DNA of 38,360 nt from Pseudomonas sp. GM18 (GTDB lineage: Bacteria > Pseudomonadota > Gammaproteobacteria > Pseudomonadales > Pseudomonadaceae), in the NCBI RefSeq assembly GCF_000282195.1, contig NZ_AKJT01000084.1, positions 1-38,360 on the forward strand. Reading direction: 5' to 3'. The notes under the pieces are model-generated. The model was not told the origin of the DNA, did no database searches, and saw only the letters and a program-made list of their open reading frames with translations. Below are positions 30,986 to 38,360 of this stretch, in pieces (the stretch's first letter is position 1; each line of letters starts with the position of its first letter). The position numbers and the translations under genes are program-made.

Positions 30986-32311
30986 ATGCCACTCATCCCC
31001 CCGGAACTGCTCGCCCCTGCCGGCACCCTGAAAAACATGCGTTATGCCTTCGCCTATGGCGCCGACGCGGTGTACGCCGGCCAGCCGCGCTACAGCCTGC
31101 GGGTGCGCAACAACGAATTCGATCACGCCAACCTCGCGCTTGGCATCAGCGAGGCCCAGGCGCAGGGCAAGCGCTTTTATGTGGTGGTGAACATCGCCCC
31201 GCACAACGCCAAACTGAAAACGTTCCTCAAGGACCTGGAGCCGATAATCGGCATGGCGCCGGACGCGTTGATCATGTCCGACCCCGGCCTGATCATGCTG
31301 GTGCGCCGGCACTTCCCGCAGATGCCGATCCACCTGTCGGTGCAAGCCAACACGGTGAACTGGGCCAGCGTCGAGTTCTGGCAGCAACAGGGCTTGAGCC
31401 GGATCATCCTGTCCCGCGAACTGTCGCTGGAAGAAATCGCCGAAATCCGTCAGTACGTCCCGGCGATGGAGCTGGAAGTGTTTGTGCACGGCGCGTTGTG
31501 CATGGCCTATTCCGGGCGCTGCCTGTTGTCGGGCTATATGAACAAGCGTGACGCCAATCAGGGCAGTTGCACCAATGCCTGTCGCTGGAAATACTCGGCG
31601 ACACCGGCCAGCGAAAATCAACTGGGTGAAATCGTCCAGCACTACTCACCCGAACCGACTCTGGGCCTCGGTACGCCGACCGATCAGGTGTTCCTGTTGC
31701 AAGAGGCCAATCGCCCTGGCGAACTGATGCCGGCATTCGAGGATGAACACGGCACCTACATCATGAACGCCAAGGACCTGCGCGCTGTCCAGCACGTCGA
31801 GCGCCTGACACAAATGGGCGTGCATTCACTGAAGATCGAAGGCCGGACCAAATCGCATTTCTATTGCGCGCGCACCACCCAGGTTTACCGCCGCGCGATT
31901 GATGATGCGGTGGCTGGCCGGGTGTTCGATCGCAGCTTGATGACCGATCTGGAATCCCTCGCTCAGCGCGGCTACACCGAAGGTTTTCTGCGTCGGCATG
32001 TGCATGACGAATATCAGAACTACCAGAACGGCAGCTCGGTTTCGGAGCGCCAGCAGTTCGTTGGGGAGTTGACCGGCGAACGCCGTGACCGGCTGGCCGA
32101 GGTGCGGGTGAAGAATCGTTTTGGTCTGGGCGATCACATGGAACTGATGACGCCCAAGGGCAACTTCCACTTTGATTTGCATCAACTGCAAAATCTCAAA
32201 GGCGAGTCGATAGAAGTGGCGCCCGGGGATGGGCATACGGTGTATTTGCCGATACCGGACGCGGTGGATTTGCGTTATGGATTGCTGATGCGCGATGTTG
32301 GTGTGAGTTAA
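30986..32311 (+). CDS. trhP: tRNA 5-hydroxyuridine modification protein (peptidase U32 family)
   Basis: A 441-residue cytoplasmic protein nearly superimposable on E. coli YegQ/TrhP, which is needed for prephenate-dependent hydroxylation of U34 in several tRNAs to make ho5U. The start PELLAPAGTLKNMRYAFAYGADAVYAG, the U32 signature EVFVHGALCMAYSGRCLLS, and cysteines in that motif and in SCTNACRW (iron-sulfur cluster ligands in the family) are all present. Start choice between 30974 and 30986 is uncertain, as neither has a strong ribosome-binding site; 30986 leaves the usual short N-terminus. It stands alone, followed by a short REP-like palindrome (32319-32336). Confidence 0.93.
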   Translation: MPLIPPELLAPAGTLKNMRYAFAYGADAVYAGQPRYSLRVRNNEFDHANLALGISEAQAQGKRFYVVVNIAPHNAKLKTFLKDLEPIIGMAPDALIMSDPGLIMLVRRHFPQMPIHLSVQANTVNWASVEFWQQQGLSRIILSRELSLEEIAEIRQYVPAMELEVFVHGALCMAYSGRCLLSGYMNKRDANQGSCTNACRWKYSATPASENQLGEIVQHYSPEPTLGLGTPTDQVFLLQEANRPGELMPAFEDEHGTYIMNAKDLRAVQHVERLTQMGVHSLKIEGRTKSHFYCARTTQVYRRAIDDAVAGRVFDRSLMTDLESLAQRGYTEGFLRRHVHDEYQNYQNGSSVSERQQFVGELTGERRDRLAEVRVKNRFGLGDHMELMTPKGNFHFDLHQLQNLKGESIEVAPGDGHTVYLPIPDAVDLRYGLLMRDVGVS

Positions 32312-32318
32312 GAAATCT

Positions 32319-32340
32319 GAGCGACGAGCCTCGCTCCTAC
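32319..32340. repeat. Short REP-like palindrome
   Basis: GAGCGA and TCGCTC flank six bases, followed by CTAC. This is the core of another Pseudomonas intergenic repeat type, here as a single copy between trhP and the FadR-type regulator, and possibly helps stop transcription. Confidence 0.45.
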
Positions 32341-32351
32341 GCACTGACGAA

Positions 32352-33068
32352 TCAGCTGCCGCCCGCCGAAAAGCGGTCGCGGCTGTTGGTCAGGTGCAAC
32401 CACATCGCTGCTCGCGCTGCATCCGGATCCTGGCGTTTGATGGCGTTGAGAATCGCCTCGTGTTCGAGGTTGGCGAGTTGCCCCAGCTTGCTCAAATCCG
32501 CTGACCCGCGCTCGGCGGCATTGACCCGGGTGCGCGGAATCATCGCATTGCCCAGGTGCTGCATGATCTCGGTGAAGCACACGTTGCCGGTGGCTTCGGC
32601 GATCAGCAGGTGGAAGCGTTTGTCGGCTTCGACGCAGCTGTCGTTGTTGGCCAGCAAACTTTGATAGTCATCCAGCGCTTCACGCATCTGCGCCAATTGC
32701 TGATCGGTGCGACGCACCGCTGCCAGCGCGGCGGCCTGGGTTTCCAGGCCCATGCGCAACTCCAGAATGCTGCGCACCCCCAGCGCGGTATCGACATTCA
32801 GTCGCAGCCCCTGCTCCGGCGCGCGCTCGATGACAAAGGTGCCGATGCCGTGACGGGTTTCCACCAGCCCTGAAGCCTGCAATTTCGAAATCGCCTCGCG
32901 CACCACGGTGCGGCTGACCCCATGCTCCTGAACAATCGAGTTCTCCGACGGCAGCTTGTCCCCCGGCAGCATCTGGCCGAGCAGGATGCTCTGGGTCAGC
33001 TTGGCCACCAGATCATGGGCCAGGTTGTGAGCGCGCTTGCGGGCGGGTGCGTCGATGTCTTCTTGCAT
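32352..33068 (-). CDS. GntR-family (FadR subfamily) regulator of the glucarate module
   Basis: A 238-residue DNA-binding protein. A winged helix (about residues 12-80, with LPSENSIVQEHGVSRTVVREAISKL and the wing TRHGIGTFV) is followed by an all-helical FCD ligand domain (about 95-225) with His and Asp positions that commonly bind a metal and a small carboxylate. The family typically represses sugar-acid operons and releases DNA on binding the acid. It is divergent from gudP, with FadR-type operator sequences in the spacer. ATG at 33068 gives MQEDIDAPARKRAHNL. The ligand is inferred to be glucarate or a pathway intermediate. Confidence 0.9.
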   Translation of the reverse strand: MQEDIDAPARKRAHNLAHDLVAKLTQSILLGQMLPGDKLPSENSIVQEHGVSRTVVREAISKLQASGLVETRHGIGTFVIERAPEQGLRLNVDTALGVRSILELRMGLETQAAALAAVRRTDQQLAQMREALDDYQSLLANNDSCVEADKRFHLLIAEATGNVCFTEIMQHLGNAMIPRTRVNAAERGSADLSKLGQLANLEHEAILNAIKRQDPDAARAAMWLHLTNSRDRFSAGGS

Positions 33069-33145
33069 GGTGATTATCCGTAAAGCAGGGCTACCCGGAT
33101 CGTAGCACCGGGATCGCCTGGAATCTTCAGAAAACAGCAGCAAAC

Positions 33146-33156
33146 TTGTATGACAA
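33146..33156. promoter_or_regulatory. FadR-type operator, regulator-proximal
   Basis: TTGTATGACAA is a perfect palindrome (TTGT-ATG-ACAA) fitting the GntR/FadR consensus TNGTNNNACNA. It lies 78 bases upstream of the regulator start, probably for autoregulation. The first eight bases recur at 33280. Confidence 0.6.
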
Positions 33157-33258
33157 CACTCAACAAATTGACCACTCAAGCACCATCGCACCCCCACGCC
33201 CGACCAGAAAAAGCATAGAAAAAACCAAATAAATAGCCATTTTATTGGACTGCTGCGC

Positions 33259-33290
33259 TTGTCGAATCAAAAAATTCAGTTGTATGATGT
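33259..33290 (+). promoter_or_regulatory. gudP promoter overlapped by a second operator-like site
   Basis: TTGTCG (33259-33264), an 18-base spacer and TATGAT (33283-33288) form a plausible sigma-70 promoter. TTGTATGATGT (33280-33290) repeats the left eight bases of the palindrome at 33146 and covers the -10, the expected place for a repressor to block transcription of gudP-gudD. Confidence 0.6.
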
Positions 33291-33351
33291 CTATCAACAA
33301 CGCAACACCCAGCCACACCCCGCATAAAAATAACGAGTGGGAGAAAAACCA

Positions 33352-34698
33352 GTGAATACATCCATACCCCGGATGCACGATGGCGCCGATTCGGTCCTGA
33401 AGTCCGCCATCTCGAAAGTGAAACGTCACGTCCTGCCGCTGTTCGTGATCATGTTCATCGTCAACTACATCGACCGCGTGAACATCGGCTTCGTCCGCGC
33501 CCACATGGAACATGACCTGGGCATTGGCGCTGCCGCCTACGGCCTCGGTGCCGGTCTGTTCTTCATCGGTTACGCGCTGTTCGAAGTCCCCTCCAACATC
33601 CTCCTGCAAAAAGTCGGCGCGCGAATCTGGCTGACCCGCATCATGCTGACCTGGGGCCTGGTGGCCGCTTGCATGGCGTTCATCCAGAACGAAACCCACT
33701 TCTACATCCTGCGGTTTCTGCTCGGTGTGGCCGAGGCCGGATTCTTCCCCGGAGTGATTTATTACTTCACCCGCTGGTTGCCCGGTGTGGAACGCGGCAA
33801 GGCGATTGCGATCTTCCTCAGCGGCTCGGCGATTGCGTCGTTGATCTCCGGCCCGCTGTCGGGGTTGCTGCTGCAAATCAACGGCTTGGGCATGCACGGC
33901 TGGCAATGGATGTATTTCATCGAGGGCATGTTCTCGGTCGGGTTGTGCGTGTTCGTCTGGTTCTGGCTGGACTCCAAACCCCACGACGCCAAATGGCTGA
34001 CCCTTGCTGAACAGGACGCGCTGGTCAAAGCCATCGATGACGAACAACTGGCCCGCGAAGCCGCGACGCCGATCAAACCGTCGCTGGGTACACTGCTCAA
34101 GGATCGCCAGATCATTCTGTTCTGCCTGATCTACTTCTTCATTCAATTGACCATCTATGCCGCGACCTTCTGGCTGCCGAGCATCATCAAGAAAATGGGC
34201 GACCTGAGCGACATCCAGGTCGGCTTGTTCAACTCGATTCCGTGGTTGCTGTCGATCGTCGGCATGTACGCCTTTGCCTCGCTGTCGGGCAAATGGAAGC
34301 ACCAGCAAGCCTGGGTCGCCACTGCCCTGCTGATCGCTGCTGTGGGGATGTTCATGTCCACCACCGGCGGGCCGATCTTCGCCTTCGTTGCGATCTGCTT
34401 CGCCGCACTGGGTTTCAAGTCAGCTTCGTCGCTGTTCTGGCCGATTCCTCAGGCATACCTGGATGCGCGGATCGCTGCCGGCGTGATCGCGCTGATCAAC
34501 TCGGTGGGCAACCTTGGCGGCTTCGTGGCGCCAACCACCTTCGGTTTGCTGGAGGAGCACACCGGTTCAATCCAGAGCGGGCTGTACGGCCTGGCTGCCA
34601 CCTCGATCATCGCCGCAATCATCGTCTTCGCCGCGCGCAATAAACCGAAACCCGCACCTGCCGTTGCACTGGGCAAATCAGCACCTCATCACGCCTGA
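33352..34698 (+). CDS. gudP: MFS transporter for glucarate (GudP-like)
   Basis: A 448-residue inner-membrane symporter of the anion:cation (ACS) branch of MFS, with 12 predicted helices. The motif VNYIDRVNIGF in helix 1, GYALFEVPSNILLQKVGAR in helices 2-3, and RFLLGVAEAGFFPGVIYY in helix 4 are typical of sugar-acid transporters such as GudP and GarP. The start is GTG at 33352 with GGGAG seven bases upstream; GTG at 33337 is less likely. It is 24 bases upstream of gudD, so the two form an operon, which points to glucarate or galactarate as substrate. Confidence 0.88.
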   Translation: MNTSIPRMHDGADSVLKSAISKVKRHVLPLFVIMFIVNYIDRVNIGFVRAHMEHDLGIGAAAYGLGAGLFFIGYALFEVPSNILLQKVGARIWLTRIMLTWGLVAACMAFIQNETHFYILRFLLGVAEAGFFPGVIYYFTRWLPGVERGKAIAIFLSGSAIASLISGPLSGLLLQINGLGMHGWQWMYFIEGMFSVGLCVFVWFWLDSKPHDAKWLTLAEQDALVKAIDDEQLAREAATPIKPSLGTLLKDRQIILFCLIYFFIQLTIYAATFWLPSIIKKMGDLSDIQVGLFNSIPWLLSIVGMYAFASLSGKWKHQQAWVATALLIAAVGMFMSTTGGPIFAFVAICFAALGFKSASSLFWPIPQAYLDARIAAGVIALINSVGNLGGFVAPTTFGLLEEHTGSIQSGLYGLAATSIIAAIIVFAARNKPKPAPAVALGKSAPHHA

Positions 34699-34722
34699 AC
34701 ATTGGTTTTAAAGGACAAGAGC

Positions 34723-36066
34723 ATGAACCCACAAGAAGCCGCAAAAGCCCCGATTATCACCAGCATGCAGGTTGTGCCGGTGGCCGGCCACGATGGCATG
34801 CTGCTCAACCTGAGCGGCGCCCATGGCCCGTTCTTCACCCGCAATATCGTGATCCTCAAGGACAACGCCGGCCACACCGGGGTCGGCGAAGTACCCGGCG
34901 GCGAACGCATTCGCCAGACCCTGGAAGACGCGCGCTCACTGGTGGTCGGCAGCCCGATCGGCACCTACCAGAAGATCCTTAATCAAGTGCGCCAGACCTT
35001 CGCCGATCGCGATGCCGGTGGTCGCGGTTTGCAGACGTTCGACCTGCGCATCACCATTCACGCGGTCACCGGCCTGGAAGCCGCCCTGCTCGACTTGCTC
35101 GGTCAGCACCTGGACGTGCCGGTCGCCGCTTTGCTCGGCGAAGGCCAGCAGCGCGACGAAGTGAAGATGCTCGGCTACCTGTTTTACGTCGGTGATCGCA
35201 ACGAAACCGATCTGGCCTATCGCAGCGAACCGGACGCCGACAACGACTGGTTCCGCGTGCGTCACGAAAAAGCCATGAGCGCCGACGCCGTGGTGCGCCT
35301 GGCGGTCGCCGCTCACGCCCACTATGGCTTCAAGGACTTCAAACTCAAGGGCGGCGTGTTGAGTGGCGACGAGGAAATCGAAGCGGTCACCGCCCTCGCC
35401 GAACGCTTCCCCGATGCGCGCATCACCCTCGACCCGAATGGCGCCTGGTCGCTCAAGGAAGCGATCCGCCTGTGCCGGGATCAGCATCACGTTCTGGCTT
35501 ACGCCGAAGACCCGTGCGGGGCGGAAAACGGTTACTCGGGCCGTGAAGTCATGGCCGAGTTTCGTAGGGCCACGGGCCTGAAAACCGCGACCAACATGAT
35601 CGCCACCGACTGGCGGGAAATGGGCCACGCGATCCAGATGCAGTCAGTAGACATTCCGTTGGCCGACCCACACTTCTGGACCATGCAGGGCTCGGTGCGG
35701 GTGGCGCAGATGTGCCATGAATGGGGTCTGACCTGGGGTTCGCATTCCAACAACCACTTCGATATTTCCCTGGCCATGTTCACCCACGTCGCGGCCGCCG
35801 CGCCGGGCGAGATCACGGCCATCGACACCCACTGGATCTGGCAGGACGGCCAGCGCCTGACCCAGTTGCCGCTGCGAATCGTCGATGGCTGCGTGCAAGT
35901 ACCGAAAAAACCTGGCCTGGGAGTTGAGCTGGACGTCGATCAACTGGCCAAGGCCCATGAACTGTACAAAGGCATGGGATTGGGCGCACGGGATGACAGC
36001 GTGGCAATGCAGTTTCTGATTCCGGGATGGAAGTTCGATAACAAGCGGCCGTGCCTGGTGCGCTAA
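34723..36066 (+). CDS. gudD: D-glucarate dehydratase
   Basis: A 447-residue cytoplasmic enolase-superfamily enzyme that dehydrates D-glucarate (and L-idarate) to 5-dehydro-4-deoxyglucarate. The catalytic K207-x-K209 pair is in KDFKLKGG. Metal ligands lie in LDPNGAW (Asp237) and AEDP (Glu262), with a third expected in ATNM. Asp315 and His341 (SHSNNH) form the second catalytic dyad. ATG at 34723 has AGGACAAG upstream. It is the second gene of the gudP-gudD operon. The next pathway enzymes (kdgD and ketoglutarate semialdehyde dehydrogenase) are not nearby. Confidence 0.95.
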   Translation: MNPQEAAKAPIITSMQVVPVAGHDGMLLNLSGAHGPFFTRNIVILKDNAGHTGVGEVPGGERIRQTLEDARSLVVGSPIGTYQKILNQVRQTFADRDAGGRGLQTFDLRITIHAVTGLEAALLDLLGQHLDVPVAALLGEGQQRDEVKMLGYLFYVGDRNETDLAYRSEPDADNDWFRVRHEKAMSADAVVRLAVAAHAHYGFKDFKLKGGVLSGDEEIEAVTALAERFPDARITLDPNGAWSLKEAIRLCRDQHHVLAYAEDPCGAENGYSGREVMAEFRRATGLKTATNMIATDWREMGHAIQMQSVDIPLADPHFWTMQGSVRVAQMCHEWGLTWGSHSNNHFDISLAMFTHVAAAAPGEITAIDTHWIWQDGQRLTQLPLRIVDGCVQVPKKPGLGVELDVDQLAKAHELYKGMGLGARDDSVAMQFLIPGWKFDNKRPCLVR

Positions 36067-36076
36067 ACCTCTGGAA

Positions 36077-36101
36077 ACACCGCTCCCACAAGGAGTGGTG
36101 T
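36077..36101. terminator. Hairpin between gudD and ampR
   Basis: The stem ACACCGCTCC/GGAGTGGTGT (one mismatch) around 5 bases lies between the two convergent stop codons. It has no T run on +; on - it precedes AGAGG. It is probably a weak or Rho-assisted terminator or REP remnant. Confidence 0.5.
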
Positions 36102-36106
36102 CCACA

Positions 36107-36985
36107 CTATTTCATCTGGGCCGCTTGCAGCAGCCAGCCCCGGAACACCGCCATCGCCGACGTTTCGGGGCGCGACTGCAAGCGGGTCAGCCAGTAGCTG
36201 CCGGTGGTGATCCCGATGGCGAACGGTTGCTCGATTGCACCCGCCGCCAGTTGTCGGGCAAACATCAGCGGTGGCGCCAAGGCAACGCCCGCCCCTTGCA
36301 GCGCCGCCTCCATCATCGCCAGAGAAGAATCGAAGACGATGCTTCGGGGCAGCACTGCATGGGCCGAAAGACCGGTCGCCTGAAACCACTCCGACCATTC
36401 GTCCGTGCGATAGGAGCGCAACAGTGTCTGTTGCAACAGATCCTCTGGCGTGTGCAATTGCCGGGCAATCTCTGGCACGCAGAGCACCGACAGCGGAGCC
36501 TCGATCAACCGCACCGCTTCAATCCCGTGCCACGCCCCCGCGCCAAAGCGAATGGCGTAATCCAGGCCTTCGGCTGCCACGTCCACCCGATTGTTGTTGG
36601 TCGACAGACGCAAATCTATGAACGGATGTTTCTTCTGAAAATCCGCCAATCGCGGCAACAGCCAACCGACCGCGAACGTCCCTACGGCGCCCACCGTCAA
36701 TACCTCACGAAAATGCCCGCCCTCGAAACGCCCCAGGGTTTCGGCGATCCGGTCGAAGGATTCGCGCAACACCGGCAGCAGGGTTTCCCCTTCGCTGGTC
36801 AGCATCAGCCCGCGGGGCAGGCGTTTGAACAAGGTCACGTTAAGCTGGGCCTCAAGGCTTTTGACCTGATGACTCACCGCCGCCTGCGTGACGCACAACT
36901 CCACCGCCGCCCGGGTGAAACTCAAATGGCGCGCCGAGGCCTCGAAAGCACGCAGCGCATTCAGCGGCAGATGAGGTCGAATCAT
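36107..36985 (-). CDS. ampR: LysR-family regulator AmpR
   Basis: A 293-residue regulator of the divergent beta-lactamase gene. The N-terminus RPHLPLNALRAFEASARHLSFTRAA and helix-turn-helix LCVTQAAVSHQVKSLEAQLN are those of AmpR. The effector domain contains VGAVGTFAVGWLLPRL and LRLSTNNNRVDVAAEGLDYAIRFG, the region that in known AmpR binds anhydromuramyl peptides (activating) or UDP-MurNAc-pentapeptide (repressing). ATG at 36985 has GGGGGG upstream. It is transcribed away from ampC, the classical arrangement. A residue-level check for constitutive mutations was not possible. Confidence 0.95.
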   Translation of the reverse strand: MIRPHLPLNALRAFEASARHLSFTRAAVELCVTQAAVSHQVKSLEAQLNVTLFKRLPRGLMLTSEGETLLPVLRESFDRIAETLGRFEGGHFREVLTVGAVGTFAVGWLLPRLADFQKKHPFIDLRLSTNNNRVDVAAEGLDYAIRFGAGAWHGIEAVRLIEAPLSVLCVPEIARQLHTPEDLLQQTLLRSYRTDEWSEWFQATGLSAHAVLPRSIVFDSSLAMMEAALQGAGVALAPPLMFARQLAAGAIEQPFAIGITTGSYWLTRLQSRPETSAMAVFRGWLLQAAQMK

Positions 36986-37145
36986 GCCACCCCCCAAAAT
37001 TTTCTAATGGCTCATCCGAAATATCGTCGTTTGCCGGTCTTCGCCAAACTGCCTAGATTTGGCTCGCCCAATAGCGGACCGCCTTGAAAAACCGCTCGGA
37101 GTGTAGCGGTTAACACCACGAACAATCATGGACAGCGTCTCAATC
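36986..37145. promoter_or_regulatory. ampR-ampC intergenic control region
   Basis: Two inverted repeats stand out. GCCAAA (37043-37048) and TTTGGC (37058-37063) have a 9-base centre and are a candidate AmpR site. AACCGCT (37090-37096) and AGCGGTT (37105-37111) have an 8-base centre. A possible ampC promoter is TTGCCG (37031-37036), 17 bases, TAGATT (37054-37059), overlapping the first repeat. A candidate ampR promoter on minus is TTGGCG with TATTTC near 37021-37050. Assignments are tentative. Confidence 0.5.
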
Positions 37146-38300
37146 ATGCGTAAAAAAAATCAGAAGAAACTCATATCCTACAGCGCTTTCGCACTTCTCC
37201 TCGGTGCCAGCCACAGCTTTGCTGACGAGCGCATCGAAACCATCGTTAAAGCCGCCATCGAACCGGTGATGCAGCAACAGAAGATCCCCGGCCTCGCGGT
37301 CGCAATCACCGTCCATGGTCAGCCGCATTACTTTAACTACGGCGTAGCCTCGAAAGAAAACGGCAAAGCCGTCACCGAAAACACCCTGTTCGAGATCGGT
37401 TCGGTGAGCAAAACCTACACCGCCACCCTCGCCGCCTATGCCCAGGCGACCGGCAAACTGTCCTTGTCGGACAACGCCAGCCAGGTGCTGCCGGCCTTGC
37501 GCGGCAGTGCGTTCGACAATATCAGCGTGCTGCAACTCGGCACCTACACCGCCGGCGGCCTGCCCCTGCAATTCCCCAGCGAGGCAGACCATCAGGACAA
37601 AATGCTCGGCTATTTCAAGCAATGGAAACCGACTTACGCCGCCGGCACTCATCGCCAGTATTCAAACCCCAGCCTGGGGTTGTTCGGCTATCTGGCGGCC
37701 CACAGCATGGAGGCGCCGTTCGATGAGCTGATGGAAAAAACCTTGCTACCCAAACTTGGCCTCAAGCACAGCTACCTCAAGGTGCCGCAGAATCAGATGG
37801 GGCTTTACGCCCAGGGTTACACCAAGGACGACAAACCTGTGCGGGTCGAGCCGGGCGCGCTGGATTCCGAAGCGTACGGCGTGAAAACCAGCGCCTCGGA
37901 CCTGCTTCGCTATGTTGAGGCGAACATGAATCCGGCTTCGCTGGAAAAACCCTTGCAGCAAGCGATCGCCATCACTCATACCGGTTACTACACGGTTGGC
38001 GGCATGACTCAAGGGTTGGGATGGGAGCTCTACAACTACCCGGTGACGCTCGACACTTTACTGGCCGGCAACTCGTCGCAGATGGCGTTTGAGGCCCATG
38101 AAGTCCAGTGGCTGACCCCGCCACAACCTCAACGCGACGCTGTGCTGATCAATAAAACCGGCTCAACCGGCGGCTTCGGCGCCTACGTCGCCTTTATCCC
38201 GGCGAAGGACATCGGCATCGTGATCCTGGCCAACAAAAACTACCCGAACCCGGAGCGGATCAAAATCGCTCACAAAATATTGAGTGCGCTGACCGAATAG
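37146..38300 (+). CDS. ampC: Class C beta-lactamase AmpC
   Basis: A 384-residue periplasmic serine beta-lactamase that hydrolyses cephalosporins. The signal peptide has a strongly basic start (MRKKNQKKL) and probable cleavage after SFA (residue 26). Motifs are S86-V-S-K89, Y172-S-N174 and K337-T-G339. A constant offset of 22 from the standard Ser64, Tyr150 and Lys315 shows no insertions or deletions between them. The alternative ATG at 37128 is in frame; neither has a clear ribosome-binding site, and 37146 gives a more normal leader. It is divergent from ampR, hence probably inducible. The predicted protein appears intact. Confidence 0.94.
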   Translation: MRKKNQKKLISYSAFALLLGASHSFADERIETIVKAAIEPVMQQQKIPGLAVAITVHGQPHYFNYGVASKENGKAVTENTLFEIGSVSKTYTATLAAYAQATGKLSLSDNASQVLPALRGSAFDNISVLQLGTYTAGGLPLQFPSEADHQDKMLGYFKQWKPTYAAGTHRQYSNPSLGLFGYLAAHSMEAPFDELMEKTLLPKLGLKHSYLKVPQNQMGLYAQGYTKDDKPVRVEPGALDSEAYGVKTSASDLLRYVEANMNPASLEKPLQQAIAITHTGYYTVGGMTQGLGWELYNYPVTLDTLLAGNSSQMAFEAHEVQWLTPPQPQRDAVLINKTGSTGGFGAYVAFIPAKDIGIVILANKNYPNPERIKIAHKILSALTE

Positions 38301-38317
38301 CCGAATGACTCGGTCCC

Positions 38318-38360
38318 GTAGCAGCTGCCGAGCCTGCGAGGCTGCGTTCGGCCGCGCAGC
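38318..38360. repeat. REP repeat, second copy (cut by window end)
   Basis: Forty-three bases identical to positions 1-43 except one T-to-C change at the 36th base, in the same orientation. It lies 17 bases after the ampC stop and continues past the window edge, so a full inverted pair may follow. Confidence 0.85.

Noticed and set aside
1..38360. Mobile elements, prophage, CRISPR arrays, toxin-antitoxin or defence systems
   Set aside because: No transposase, integrase, repeat-spacer array, Cas, restriction or toxin-like gene was found. The tRNA genes show no duplicated 3' fragment that would mark an integrated island.

Overview
The window is chromosomal DNA of a Pseudomonas, most likely of the P. 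fluorescens group. Support comes from the conserved order trigger factor-clpP-clpX-lon-hupB-tRNA-Asp-ppiD, the neighbouring folD with an Arg-His-Leu-His tRNA operon, GC-rich coding DNA, and interspersed REP palindromes of the kind scattered through fluorescent pseudomonads. I see no rRNA, CRISPR array, transposase, integrase or prophage gene, and no clear sign of a recent island. The identification rests on reading proteins and gene order, not on a database search.

Layout. 1-145: a long perfect inverted REP repeat. 178-7285: phosphonoacetaldehyde hydrolase (phnX), cytochrome b561, a D-cysteine desulfhydrase-type PLP enzyme, 2,4-dienoyl-CoA reductase (fadH), then a membrane-anchored nitrilase-fold protein that lacks its catalytic Cys and Lys, closely followed by an AraC-type regulator. 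7289-8480: a 28-residue small ORF and a DUF2242-type lipoprotein. 8664-18193: the protein-quality-control core on the minus strand (tig, clpP, clpX, lon, hupB, tRNA-Asp, ppiD), preceded by a four-tRNA operon. 18469-22210: folD, pbpG, two small acidic proteins, a C39-like lipoprotein that has lost its active site, and a 56-residue membrane protein. 22290-30728: terC with a small lipoprotein, an NhaR-like regulator, an MFS exporter, sstT, a DUF1993 protein, yceH, a shikimate dehydrogenase-like gene and three small proteins. 30725-32311: a possible tiny membrane protein and trhP (yegQ). 32352-36066: a glucarate module (FadR-type regulator, transporter gudP, dehydratase gudD). 36107-38300: the divergent ampR-ampC beta-lactamase pair, followed by another copy of the left-end repeat.

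How the genes work together. Trigger factor meets nascent chains at the ribosome, ClpXP and Lon degrade damaged proteins, and PpiD assists folding at the periplasmic face of the inner membrane. Lon and clpX each have an upstream element resembling a sigma-32 heat-shock promoter with the same 14-base spacer. PbpG trims peptidoglycan, and AmpR in known systems senses muropeptides to control ampC. In the glucarate module, two copies of a FadR-type operator sequence lie between regulator and transporter; one overlaps the predicted transporter promoter -10, which suggests repression relieved by a sugar acid.

No clear undescribed multi-gene system is present. The most unusual items are the two apparently inactivated enzyme folds, the duplicated tRNA-His unit with an internal terminator-like hairpin, the paired heat-shock-like promoters, and several small proteins.
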